Shown here: positions 1 through 5,715 of the stretch, one piece after another
Numbering within the stretch: position 1 is the stretch's first letter
How the letters are laid out: each line of letters starts with the position of its first letter
DNA from: Rhodospirillaceae bacterium
GTDB lineage: Bacteria > Pseudomonadota > Alphaproteobacteria > JABSOH01
DNA length: 5,715 nt
Direction: 5' to 3'
Assembly (NCBI GenBank): GCA_020629355.1
Contig: JAHDDM010000091.1
Span: 1-5,715 of the forward strand
The notes under the pieces: generated by a model
Told to the model about the DNA's origin: nothing
Database searches by the model: none
The model's input: the letters and a program-made list of their open reading frames with translations, nothing else
Position numbers and translations under genes: made by a program

Positions 1-1061
1 ACAATGGAATTGGCATAATGATAAAAATCTTGATGTTTTTCTTGCAAATGCGGGTCATTCTCCCACGCACGCGGAATCAACAATGCTTTGACTTCTGGTA
101 GCTCTCGACTGGTGCGCAACATCAATTCAAAGGCTGCATCCAACGCCGCCGAGTCCGAAGAGCCAGGTTGAATCACTGGAACAATATCCTGCATATGCGC
201 CGATAGGCTAGGTTCATCAAGGCGTTCCTGATGGCTTTGGAACCAGTTGATATTGCCGCGTAGAGTGTTAATTTCGCCATTATGCGCCAAAACCCGAAAT
301 GGCTGTGCCAAGTCCCAAGACGGGAAAGTATTGGTGGAAAAGCGCTGGTGGTAAATCGCAAAATTCGATTCGATCAACGGATCATTCAAGTCCAGATAAA
401 AGCCGCTAAGCTGTTCAGCTAAGAACAGCCCTTTATAGATAATCGAACGGCACGACATGGAACAGATATAGGCGGACTGTCCAGCAGCACGTAAAGCGTT
501 CTCTATCTTGCGGCGGATTACAAATAAATCCGCCTCGAATTGGCGGTCATTTACACCTAAGGTATTTTCAAGGATAATCTGCTCTATCTCAGGCCGTGAA
601 GCCAAGGCCACCCGTCCCAAAATCGCAATATCCACGGGGACTTGCCGCCAACCATAGATGCGATAGCCAAAATCTGAAATTTCGCCTTCGATAATCTCGC
701 GGCATTTCTCCATTGCGGCCAAGTCGTTGCTGGGCAAGAACACCATCCCCACCGCAAGACGGCCTTCGCCTGCTTCGTGTCCTGTCGCGCGAATATGTTT
801 CTTGAAAAATTCCTGTGGAATCTGGAAGTGTATCCCCGCGCCGTCACCCGTTTTGCCATCGGCATCTACTGCCCCGCGATGCCAAACCGCCTTCAAGGCG
901 CGAATTGCACCATCAATCACGGAGCGTCTGGGTTGACCATCCACCGCCGCCACCAGACCCACGCCGCAATTATCGGTTTCATATTCAGGGCAATACAGCC
1001 CTTCTTGCGCCAGACGCTGGCGTTCGGAGTGCTGTTTTTCGAGCATCATGTGAGTATTCAT
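1..1061 (-). CDS. gltB: Glutamate synthase large subunit, N-terminal part (cut by left edge)
   Basis: Large (alpha) subunit of glutamate synthase. It hydrolyses glutamine and passes the ammonia to 2-oxoglutarate at an FMN/Fe-S site, giving glutamate. 353 complete codons are present out of roughly 1,500 usual for the family; the frame is open to the window edge. The visible part is the class II glutamine amidotransferase domain. Cys32 in NCGVGLVA is the expected catalytic N-terminal Cys after removal of a 31-residue propeptide. HRGAVDADGKTGDGAG lies at 61-76, HQRFSTNTFPSW at 238-249, and the oxyanion/glutamine-binding motif HNGEINTLRGN at 260-270. The FMN, Fe-S and C-terminal domains lie outside the window. 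The start at 1061 has a good Shine-Dalgarno (AAGGA) and forms an ATGA overlap with the stop of the upstream GFA gene. Met5 or Met6 are possible but less well placed starts. The family call is secure. Confidence 0.96.
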   Translation of the reverse strand, partial: MNTHMMLEKQHSERQRLAQEGLYCPEYETDNCGVGLVAAVDGQPRRSVIDGAIRALKAVWHRGAVDADGKTGDGAGIHFQIPQEFFKKHIRATGHEAGEGRLAVGMVFLPSNDLAAMEKCREIIEGEISDFGYRIYGWRQVPVDIAILGRVALASRPEIEQIILENTLGVNDRQFEADLFVIRRKIENALRAAGQSAYICSMSCRSIIYKGLFLAEQLSGFYLDLNDPLIESNFAIYHQRFSTNTFPSWDLAQPFRVLAHNGEINTLRGNINWFQSHQERLDEPSLSAHMQDIVPVIQPGSSDSAALDAAFELMLRTSRELPEVKALLIPRAWENDPHLQEKHQDFYHYANSI

Positions 1062-1921
1062 ATTTTATCCTTATGATCAGGCAAGGGATACGCGCCTGAA
1101 GATTCTTCGCTGAAGATGTGGGCTTCGAGCTTGAGGGGCAAGCGCTCATCGAATGCGCCGTGTAAAATCGATATGCCAGTATTCTCGCCGCGATAGCCGT
1201 GACCAGCCGAGGTTTTACGCCAAAATAACGTACTGCCACAATCATGGCAAAAACCGCGTTCAGCATCTTCTGAGGAACGAAACCACGACAATGTCTCCTG
1301 TTTGAGCAGGGTGAAATTTTCCAGACTTGTTTCTGTGGCGCGGTAATAGCTGCTGGATTGCTTTCGGCATTGTCTGCAATGACAAATCAGCAGAGAATCC
1401 AGTTTGTTCGTGGTGCGAAACCGTACACCACCACACAGACAGCCGCCCTCGTGATGAGGCTGCGATATATCCGCAATCGGTGGAATTTCTCCTGCTGATT
1501 TATCGCGCAGACCAATAGAATCAAGCAATTCTCGTCCCGTAAGTTGGGGTAAGTCGTCAAAAATATCGGGCAGGTGTTCGGGATTGACTTCGGCGGAGTC
1601 GCAATAGATATGCCGAGTGAGTTTTGGTTCTGGTGCGTCAATTGCTCCTAGGGAAACCGCACGATATGCGCCATTTTGGGTCTCAAAAAACAGACTGCAA
1701 CTGCACTTCTTGCAAAAGCCGCGCTGTCCCCATTTGGAACTGGCATAAAGCCCTAAGTCCTCTGCACCAGATTCCAGCACAAAGTCCTGTACTGATACGG
1801 CATAAAACGGCGCACCGCCAGCACGGCGACACATCTGGCAGTGGCAGCCATGCGCTTCGGCAGTGGTGGTTGCGCGAAATTTTATACTACCGCATAGACA
1901 GGAGCCGTGCACTTCACTCAT
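1058..1921 (-). CDS. Tandem GFA/CENP-V-domain zinc protein in the glutamate synthase operon
   Basis: A 287-aa protein made of two GFA (glutathione-dependent formaldehyde-activating enzyme-like) domains. Domain 1 spans about residues 4-115: SCLCGSIKF at 7-15, CHCQMCRR at 26-33 and GFCKKC at 68-73. Domain 2 spans about 157-275: GCLCGGVRF at 160-168, CHCRQCRK at 180-187 and GFCHDC at 223-228. Each copy keeps the full set of seven zinc-ligand-type cysteines (C8, C10, C26, C28, C31, C70, C73; C161, C163, C180, C182, C185, C225, C228), so neither looks degenerate. A linker of about 40 residues joins them. Most GFA proteins have one such domain. There is no signal peptide, so it is probably cytosolic. 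The family is named for glutathione binding and proposed S-hydroxymethylglutathione formation, but the activity of most members is untested. It lies between gltD and gltB with 4-base overlaps at both ends, which implies co-expression with GOGAT. Its function here is unknown. Confidence 0.93.
   Translation of the reverse strand: MSEVHGSCLCGSIKFRATTTAEAHGCHCQMCRRAGGAPFYAVSVQDFVLESGAEDLGLYASSKWGQRGFCKKCSCSLFFETQNGAYRAVSLGAIDAPEPKLTRHIYCDSAEVNPEHLPDIFDDLPQLTGRELLDSIGLRDKSAGEIPPIADISQPHHEGGCLCGGVRFRTTNKLDSLLICHCRQCRKQSSSYYRATETSLENFTLLKQETLSWFRSSEDAERGFCHDCGSTLFWRKTSAGHGYRGENTGISILHGAFDERLPLKLEAHIFSEESSGAYPLPDHKDKI
1068..1072 (-). promoter_or_regulatory. Ribosome binding site of gltB
   Basis: AAGGA on the minus strand, six bases before the gltB ATG at 1061. 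It lies within the last codons of the GFA gene. It supports the chosen gltB start and suggests gltB can be initiated independently as well as by coupling through the ATGA overlap at 1058-1061. Confidence 0.75.
1918..1921 (-). promoter_or_regulatory. ATGA stop/start overlap between gltD and the GFA gene
   Basis: The GFA gene ATG (1921-1919) overlaps the gltD TGA (1920-1918). The bases upstream of this ATG contain only a poor, distant purine run (AGAAAG), so initiation probably depends on ribosomes finishing gltD. The position also supports this Met as the true start, since the first GFA cysteine motif begins at residue 8. Confidence 0.65.
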
Positions 1922-3345
1922 GCTGCAATCGCTTTCTGTTGTAAATCAGCGTGAATGCTCTCGACAGCCAGCCGTGCATCCCGAATCGCCCACACCACCA
2001 GAGACGCACCACGGACAATATCCCCTGCGGCATACACACCGTCCATGGAAGTTCGACCATCATCCACCGAAGCGCGTAGGGTTTGCCATTCTGTCACATC
2101 AAGGCGACTATCCAGCATCTCTTGCATGGGTTCTGGCTCGAAGCCTAAGGCAAGGATTACCATATCGGCCTTGCGGGTGGTAATGCCTTCAGCCACAGCC
2201 TCAACACGGCGACGGCCTTGGGTATCAGCCTGACCAAGGCGCATCTCCTGCACCCGTACTGCCTCAACGCGAGCACCAGCCTCGCCTAGAAAAGCCTGTG
2301 GTGTTTTCAGCCAATCAAACAGAATACCTTCATCAATGGCATTCTGTACCTCGCGCTGTGAGCCGGGCATATTGGCCTGATCACGGCGATACAGGCATGT
2401 TACCGAAGCCGCCTGTTGGCGTATTGAAGTTCGGACACAATCCATCGCGGTATCACCGCCACCGACCACAACAACATTTTTACCGCTTACGTCAAAGCGT
2501 GCCTTGGTTTCTGCTTCTAGCGCATCCCCTAGACAAAGCCGATTATAGGCCGTTAAGAAATCTAATGCTGGTTCAATCCCTGCTAACGAAACACCAGGGG
2601 CTTTCAGGTCACGAGATTGATAGACACCTGTTGCCACCAAAACCGCATCATGGCGGCTGCGCAAGTCCTCGAAAGTCATGTCGCGGCCTATATCCGTGTT
2701 CAGATGAAAGACCACGCCGCTTTGTTCAAGATGCAGGGTGCGGCGTTCCACGACTTCTTTTTCCAACTTGAAATTCGGAATGCCGTAAATCATCAAACCA
2801 CCTGCACGATCATGCCGATCATAAACATGCACCTGATAGCCCAATTTGCGCAATTCCTCTGCTGCTGACATACCTGCAGGTCCTGCACCGATAATCCCTA
2901 CGGACTCAGAACGCTCAGCAGCAGGTATAATCGGCACAATCAAGCCTGTTTTCCAAGCTTCCTCGGTAATGTGCTTCTCAATAGCACCAATGGTCACGGC
3001 CTCGTGATCAGAAATTTCCAAGACACAACTGCCCTCGCATAGACGATCCTGAGGACAAATACGCCCACAAATTTCTGGCAAATTATTCGTACTGGCCGAA
3101 AGCTGATAGGCTTCCGCCATGCGTCCCTCAGCCGCGAGTTTTAGCCAATCTGGGATATTATTCTGCAATGGGCAACCTGTTTGACAAAACGGCACGCCAC
3201 ATTGCGAACACCGGCTGGATTGCTCGGCAGCCTGTTTTTGCGGAAATGGCGCGTACAGTTCCTGAAAATTTCCCACCCGTGCGGCGGCATCCTGTTTTGA
3301 AGGCATTTGTGCCGGCCTATCAACAAATTGCAGCATTTTAGACAT
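1918..3345 (-). CDS. gltD: Glutamate synthase small subunit (NADPH, Fe-S, FAD)
   Basis: The 475-aa beta subunit of glutamate synthase. It oxidises NADPH at FAD and sends electrons through Fe-S clusters to the FMN site of GltB. The N-terminal Fe-S region shows CSQCGVPFCQTGCP (C46, C49, C54, C58) and CGRICPQDRLCEGSC (C93, C97, C103, C107). The FAD Rossmann motif GAGPAG is at 153-158, followed by GGLMIYGIPNFKL at 181-193. The NADPH-binding motif GGGDTAMDC is at 294-302, and the C-terminal FAD motif AGDIVRGASLVVWAI is at 440-454. The length fits the family. The start at 3345 follows a strong Shine-Dalgarno (GAGGAA, five bases upstream); Met4 and Met14 are less well placed. It is the first gene of a leftward operon, so gltD precedes gltB, the reverse of the E. 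coli order. A palindrome at 3362-3381 just upstream is a likely operator. Other members of the superfamily (dihydropyrimidine dehydrogenase small subunit type) are less likely, given gltB in the same operon. Confidence 0.96.
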   Translation of the reverse strand: MSKMLQFVDRPAQMPSKQDAAARVGNFQELYAPFPQKQAAEQSSRCSQCGVPFCQTGCPLQNNIPDWLKLAAEGRMAEAYQLSASTNNLPEICGRICPQDRLCEGSCVLEISDHEAVTIGAIEKHITEEAWKTGLIVPIIPAAERSESVGIIGAGPAGMSAAEELRKLGYQVHVYDRHDRAGGLMIYGIPNFKLEKEVVERRTLHLEQSGVVFHLNTDIGRDMTFEDLRSRHDAVLVATGVYQSRDLKAPGVSLAGIEPALDFLTAYNRLCLGDALEAETKARFDVSGKNVVVVGGGDTAMDCVRTSIRQQAASVTCLYRRDQANMPGSQREVQNAIDEGILFDWLKTPQAFLGEAGARVEAVRVQEMRLGQADTQGRRRVEAVAEGITTRKADMVILALGFEPEPMQEMLDSRLDVTEWQTLRASVDDGRTSMDGVYAAGDIVRGASLVVWAIRDARLAVESIHADLQQKAIAA

Positions 3346-3350
3346 CGGGT

Positions 3351-3356
3351 TTCCTC
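3351..3356 (-). promoter_or_regulatory. Ribosome binding site of gltD
   Basis: GAGGAA on the minus strand, five bases before the ATG at 3345. It is the strongest Shine-Dalgarno in the window and fixes the gltD start, fitting its place as first gene of the operon. Confidence 0.8.
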
Positions 3357-3361
3357 AAAAA

Positions 3362-3381
3362 TAGTAAACGAATATTTACTA
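3362..3381. promoter_or_regulatory. Palindromic operator candidate, gltD-proximal (site 1)
   Basis: A perfect inverted repeat with 7-bp arms and a 6-bp spacer: TAGTAAA, cgaata, TTTACTA. It ends 16 bp upstream of the gltD start codon and close to its Shine-Dalgarno. The same arms with the same spacer length recur at 3456-3475, including one extra shared flanking base (ATAGTAAA). That repetition is the main reason to read it as a protein-binding site. Position just before the start suggests repression or overlap with the transcription start of the gltD operon. The binding protein is unknown. N6-spaced dyads are seen with CRP/FNR-type and some ArsR-type regulators, but the half-site matches no consensus I can name with confidence. 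Confidence 0.6.
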
Positions 3382-3385
3382 AAAT

Positions 3386-3416
3386 ATTCTACTGGTGAAT
3401 TTTGGACTTTAATCAA
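3386..3416 (-). promoter_or_regulatory. Weak candidate sigma70-type promoter for the gltD operon
   Basis: On the minus strand, TTGATT (3416-3411) could serve as a -35 and TAGAAT (3391-3386) as a -10, but the 19-bp spacer is longer than usual. Transcription would then begin near 3379, inside palindromic site 1, which fits an operator role for that site. This is a guess from hexamer matching only. Confidence 0.25.
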
Positions 3417-3449
3417 TGCCCGAAAATCGCCTGAATAGCAAGGATTGAT

Positions 3450-3481
3450 TCAATATAGTAAAGTTATGTTTACTATATTGA
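3450..3481. promoter_or_regulatory. Extended palindromic operator candidate, uppP-proximal (site 2)
   Basis: A perfect inverted repeat with 13-bp arms (TCAATATAGTAAA and TTTACTATATTGA) around a 6-bp spacer (gttatg). The core, TAGTAAA-N6-TTTACTA at 3456-3475, is identical in arms and spacing to site 1. The site ends 38 bp before the uppP start, where it would overlap an upstream promoter element. Possible hexamers inside or beside it, such as TTGATT at 3445, TTTACT at 3469 and TTGACT at 3478, have no well-spaced -10 partner, so I do not call a uppP promoter. A perfect 32-bp dyad in an AT-rich intergenic region is unlikely by chance. No T-run follows, so it does not look like a terminator. Confidence 0.65.
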
Positions 3482-3519
3482 CTCTTGCCTTATCACGCCA
3501 GAGCGATAAATAACACACC

Positions 3520-4305
3520 ATGAATGAAACGCTTGCCATACTTTCTCTTGGTGCGATACAGGGCTTGACGGAGTTCCTGCCGATCAGCTCCTCGATGCAT
3601 CTTGTGTTGATGGATCAATTTATTTGGGCGCATGACCCCTTGCTGGATGTTGCGGTGCATCTGGGTAGTCTGCTTGCGGTTACGCTGGTTTTTTGGCGCG
3701 AGGCCGTCCGCCTATTCGTGGGTATGTCGGATGTTTGCCGTTTGAGAATAACACCGAATGCACAATTATTACTGCTTTTAATGCTGGCAACCATGCCCGT
3801 GATCATCGCTGGGTTTTTTCTTGATGATCTGGGTTGGGAAAACCTGCATCAGACCAAAATCATCGGAGCAGCATCCCTGGGTTTCGGATTATTGCTTTGG
3901 GGCGCAGAACGTTGGGGGCAAGGCACGCGGCGTTTGAAGGACTGGCGTTTCAGTAGTGCACTCGCCATGGGGATTGCGCAAATATTTGCATTGCTTCCTG
4001 GTGCCAGTCGCTCTGGTGTGACCATGACTGCTGCATTGTCTCTGGGTTTTAGCGCCACCGAAGCCGCACGGATTGCGTTATTGATGTCCATGCCAGTGAT
4101 TGCAGGTGCTGCTGCTTTGAAAGGCTATCAGTTGATCAGTGCGGGAGACTTTGCCCTTACAGGTGCCGTTGGTCTTGCAATCATAGCATCGTTTGCGGCT
4201 TCTCTGGTGGCTATCCCCGTCATGCTTTGGGTACTGCAACGTATGGGCTATGCTCCGTTTATCTTATATCGTTGTGCTTTGGGAATCTATTTGCTGATAC
4301 TGTAG
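3520..4305 (+). CDS. uppP: Undecaprenyl-diphosphate phosphatase (UppP/BacA)
   Basis: A 261-aa integral inner-membrane enzyme that removes a phosphate from undecaprenyl diphosphate, returning the lipid carrier for peptidoglycan and other surface polymers. Family members confer bacitracin resistance when overproduced. The first signature is QGLTEFLPISSSMHL at 14-28, containing the catalytic (E/Q)xxxE motif (Q14, E18) and His27. The second is PGASRSGVTMTAALSLGF at 160-177, where Arg164 matches the essential arginine of the SRSG motif. Several hydrophobic segments run through the protein, for example about 83-101, 113-128, 183-200 and 215-237. It is slightly shorter than the E. coli protein (273 aa). 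The usual SSSGHL motif reads SSSMHL here. No clear Shine-Dalgarno precedes the ATG, but this start includes the complete first helix. It is divergent from gltD across 174 bp and is followed 21 bp later by a response regulator gene on the same strand. Confidence 0.95.
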   Translation: MNETLAILSLGAIQGLTEFLPISSSMHLVLMDQFIWAHDPLLDVAVHLGSLLAVTLVFWREAVRLFVGMSDVCRLRITPNAQLLLLLMLATMPVIIAGFFLDDLGWENLHQTKIIGAASLGFGLLLWGAERWGQGTRRLKDWRFSSALAMGIAQIFALLPGASRSGVTMTAALSLGFSATEAARIALLMSMPVIAGAAALKGYQLISAGDFALTGAVGLAIIASFAASLVAIPVMLWVLQRMGYAPFILYRCALGIYLLIL

Positions 4306-4326
4306 GATCATGGTAGCCATTTTGTT

Positions 4327-5040
4327 ATGACTTCTGAATCGAACAACAGTGTAATACATTTGCTTGTCGTGGATGATGACACGCGGCTGGCAGAACTGTT
4401 GCAGCGTTATCTGAACCGCGAGGGCTTTGAGGTCTCTGTTGCCCATAACGCCGTTGAAGCCCGCACTTTATTGGCGCATTTTCGCTTTGCGGCCATGATA
4501 TTGGATATTCGTATGCCGGGTGAAGATGGTATTGGCCTCACGGAGTCCTTGCGGCAGGAGGGCCAGGATGTGCCGATTTTGCTGCTCAGTGCTGAGGGCG
4601 AAGTCGAGACCCGCGTCCGTGGTCTGGAACTGGGTGCAGATGATTATTTAACGAAACCTTTTGAAACCGCTGAATTAAAGGCACGACTGAGTGCCATTAT
4701 GCGCCGGAGTAAAGCAGCCGTCACCCCTGAGACAATATTGATCCTTGGCAATATGCGCTATGATGTGACGCGGCATATATTAAGTTCGGCGGAATTGACC
4801 CAAAGTCTGAGCGGGAAAGAGCAGATTATCATGGGGATGCTGGCGGCGGCACCGCATCAGGTCTTCAGTAGAGCGGATCTGCACTCGGCTTGCGGCGGCG
4901 AAGGCAACGAGCGCACCATTGATACTCTAGTCGCACGTCTACGGCGCAAAATTGAACCCGTGGTGAATCAACCGCGTTTCTTGCAAACTATCCATGGTCG
5001 TGGCTATGTTCTTAGGCCAGATCAGGTCATTGCTTCATAA
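4327..5040 (+). CDS. OmpR/PhoB-family response regulator
   Basis: A 237-aa two-component response regulator that would bind DNA when phosphorylated by the kinase encoded next to it. The receiver domain is at about 10-126: acidic triad D16-D17-D18 in LLVVDDD, phosphoacceptor Asp60 in ILDIRMPGEDG, switch Ser88 in LLLSAEGE, switch aromatic Tyr107 and Lys110 in DDYLTKPF. The C-terminal winged-helix domain is at about 138-233, with the recognition-helix region NERTIDTLVARLRRKIE at 194-210 and the wing motif TIHGRGYVLRPD at 221-232. The receiver and the NER...RRKIE/GRGYVLRP segments resemble OmpR more than PhoB, but I leave the symbol blank because target genes cannot be seen. No convincing Shine-Dalgarno precedes the start. 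The gene lies 21 bp after uppP, so transcription is probably shared, and its TAA stop shares one base with the kinase ATG. Confidence 0.95.
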   Translation: MTSESNNSVIHLLVVDDDTRLAELLQRYLNREGFEVSVAHNAVEARTLLAHFRFAAMILDIRMPGEDGIGLTESLRQEGQDVPILLLSAEGEVETRVRGLELGADDYLTKPFETAELKARLSAIMRRSKAAVTPETILILGNMRYDVTRHILSSAELTQSLSGKEQIIMGMLAAAPHQVFSRADLHSACGGEGNERTIDTLVARLRRKIEPVVNQPRFLQTIHGRGYVLRPDQVIAS

Positions 5041-5715
5041 TGATGAGAAACTTTATGAAACGCTGGCTTGTTCCCGATTCGCTGATGGCGCGGATGCAAG
5101 TGCTGGTGATTTTACCGATTCTCGTGATCATCAGTTTGAATGCCTTCATTTTTTTCAATCGACACTGGCACGAGGTACAGCTTGTACTGGTGCGTTCGGT
5201 GGTGCGGGAATTGGCACATGTCATCAATTATCCCGCGCCGCTCTCGATGGAATGGCGCGAGCTGGTGGCGGATTCCCTTGATTTGGATATCACCTTTACA
5301 CCAAATATGACCTTGCCTGAAGAGCGGCGTATCAGCACCAGCACCACCGATAGGTTGATTGCCGAACAGATGCAGGAATGGATACAATATGATTTTGATG
5401 TCGATACAGGTCAATCTGGTAAGCGCGTGTATTTCTGGATTGAACTACCCTCTGGTGTGATGGAGGTTGAATTACACCGCAAGCGCGTTGAAAGTTTTAC
5501 CATTGATTTGATGGTTGGTTTTGTTTTGTTCAGTGCAGCCCTGTTCAGCCTGCTTGCGGCGTTCTTTATGCGTAAACAGGTGCAGCCAATTCTTGCCTTA
5601 ACGCGGCATGTCCAACAGAATGAATTGCCGATTCTGAAAGCCAAAAGTTCAGCACAAATTCCTACTTTTGACTATACGGGCGCAAGCGAGGTTCGTGAAT
5701 TGACCCGTGCCTTTG
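5040..5715 (+). CDS. EnvZ-like sensor histidine kinase, N-terminal part (cut by right edge)
   Basis: 225 codons of an inner-membrane sensor kinase, with the frame open to the window edge. The order is: short basic cytoplasmic N-terminus (MMRNFMKRW), transmembrane helix 1 at about 19-39 (MQVLVILPILVIISLNAFIF), a periplasmic region of about 115 residues, transmembrane helix 2 at about 154-176, and the start of a HAMP linker. The HAMP shows the conserved proline in KQVQPILALTRHV (P183) and the second-helix segment EVRELTRAF at 217-225. That pattern is typical of EnvZ-type kinases. The phosphoacceptor His and the ATPase domain lie beyond the window, so kinase activity is inferred from architecture and the adjacent regulator. 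The start is taken as the ATG in TAATG (stop/start overlap with the regulator, giving coupling). ATGs at 5043 and 5055 are alternatives that change only a few residues. The periplasmic domain resembles no ligand-binding fold I can name. Confidence 0.9.
   Translation, partial: MMRNFMKRWLVPDSLMARMQVLVILPILVIISLNAFIFFNRHWHEVQLVLVRSVVRELAHVINYPAPLSMEWRELVADSLDLDITFTPNMTLPEERRISTSTTDRLIAEQMQEWIQYDFDVDTGQSGKRVYFWIELPSGVMEVELHRKRVESFTIDLMVGFVLFSAALFSLLAAFFMRKQVQPILALTRHVQQNELPILKAKSSAQIPTFDYTGASEVRELTRAF

Noticed and set aside
584..1266. Several overlapping open frames of 60-100 codons on both strands around the gltB start and GFA gene end.
   Set aside because: They are shadows of gltB and the GFA gene, with no recognisable domains. 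The frames reading GltB and GFA motifs explain the sequence fully.
1058..1921. The two-domain GFA gene as a recent misassembly or frameshifted fusion of two genes.
   Set aside because: The frame is continuous, the two domains differ clearly in sequence, and the linker reads as normal protein, so it is an old internal duplication or fusion rather than an artefact.
1624..2771. Plus-strand open frames of up to 157 codons opposite the GFA gene and gltD.
   Set aside because: They lie antisense to well-conserved coding sequence, have no family motifs, and their composition is what a reverse-complemented GC-balanced gene gives.
3352..3381. Minus-strand hairpin followed by TTTTT just before the gltD Shine-Dalgarno, resembling a terminator or attenuator.
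   Set aside because: The stem is 7 bp with a single G-C pair, so it is too weak for intrinsic termination. The second copy of the dyad has no T-run. An operator explains both copies better.
3362..3475. NtcA-type (GTA-N8-TAC) or BirA-type operator identity for the palindromes.
   Set aside because: The sites read GTA-N10-TAC, with the wrong spacing for the usual NtcA site, and they lack the long spacer of BirA operators. Assignment would be a guess.
5112..5644. Minus-strand open frames opposite the histidine kinase.
   Set aside because: The plus strand carries a continuous kinase frame with transmembrane and HAMP features that runs to the edge. The antisense frames show no domain.

Overview
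The window looks like a chromosomal segment from a bacterium, most likely an alphaproteobacterium. That placement rests on remembered family resemblance of GltD (its CSQCGVPFCQ and CGRICPQDRLCEG segments), GltB (WHRGAVDADGKTGDGAG) and the EnvZ/OmpR-like pair. It is an inference, not a computed one. There are no mobile elements, RNA genes or CRISPR arrays, and coding density is high.

The left part (1-3345, minus strand) is a glutamate synthase (GOGAT) operon transcribed leftwards as gltD, then a tandem GFA-domain protein, then gltB. The small subunit GltD (475 aa) comes first. Its stop overlaps the start of a 287-aa protein with two complete GFA (glutathione-dependent formaldehyde-activating/CENP-V-like) zinc domains. 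That gene's stop in turn overlaps the start of gltB, which runs off the left edge after its glutamine amidotransferase domain. Both junctions are 4-base ATGA overlaps, so the three genes are probably translationally coupled. GltD would pass NADPH electrons to GltB, which makes glutamate from glutamine and 2-oxoglutarate. The job of the GFA protein between them is unknown.

The centre (3346-3519) is a 174-bp AT-rich divergent intergenic region. It carries two copies of one inverted repeat, TAGTAAA-N6-TTTACTA. One lies 16 bp before the gltD start. The other, extended to 13-bp perfect arms, lies on the uppP side. Their centres are 94 bp apart, about nine helical turns. This looks like a paired operator for one dimeric regulator acting on both transcription units.

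The right part (3520-5715, plus strand) holds uppP (undecaprenyl-diphosphate phosphatase, cell-wall lipid carrier recycling), then an OmpR-family response regulator 21 bp downstream, then an EnvZ-like sensor histidine kinase whose start overlaps the regulator's stop by one base. The kinase is cut by the right edge inside or just after its HAMP domain. The three probably form one envelope-related operon.

Most of the window is ordinary housekeeping sequence. The parts worth a second look are the paired palindromes and the double-GFA gene inserted between gltD and gltB.
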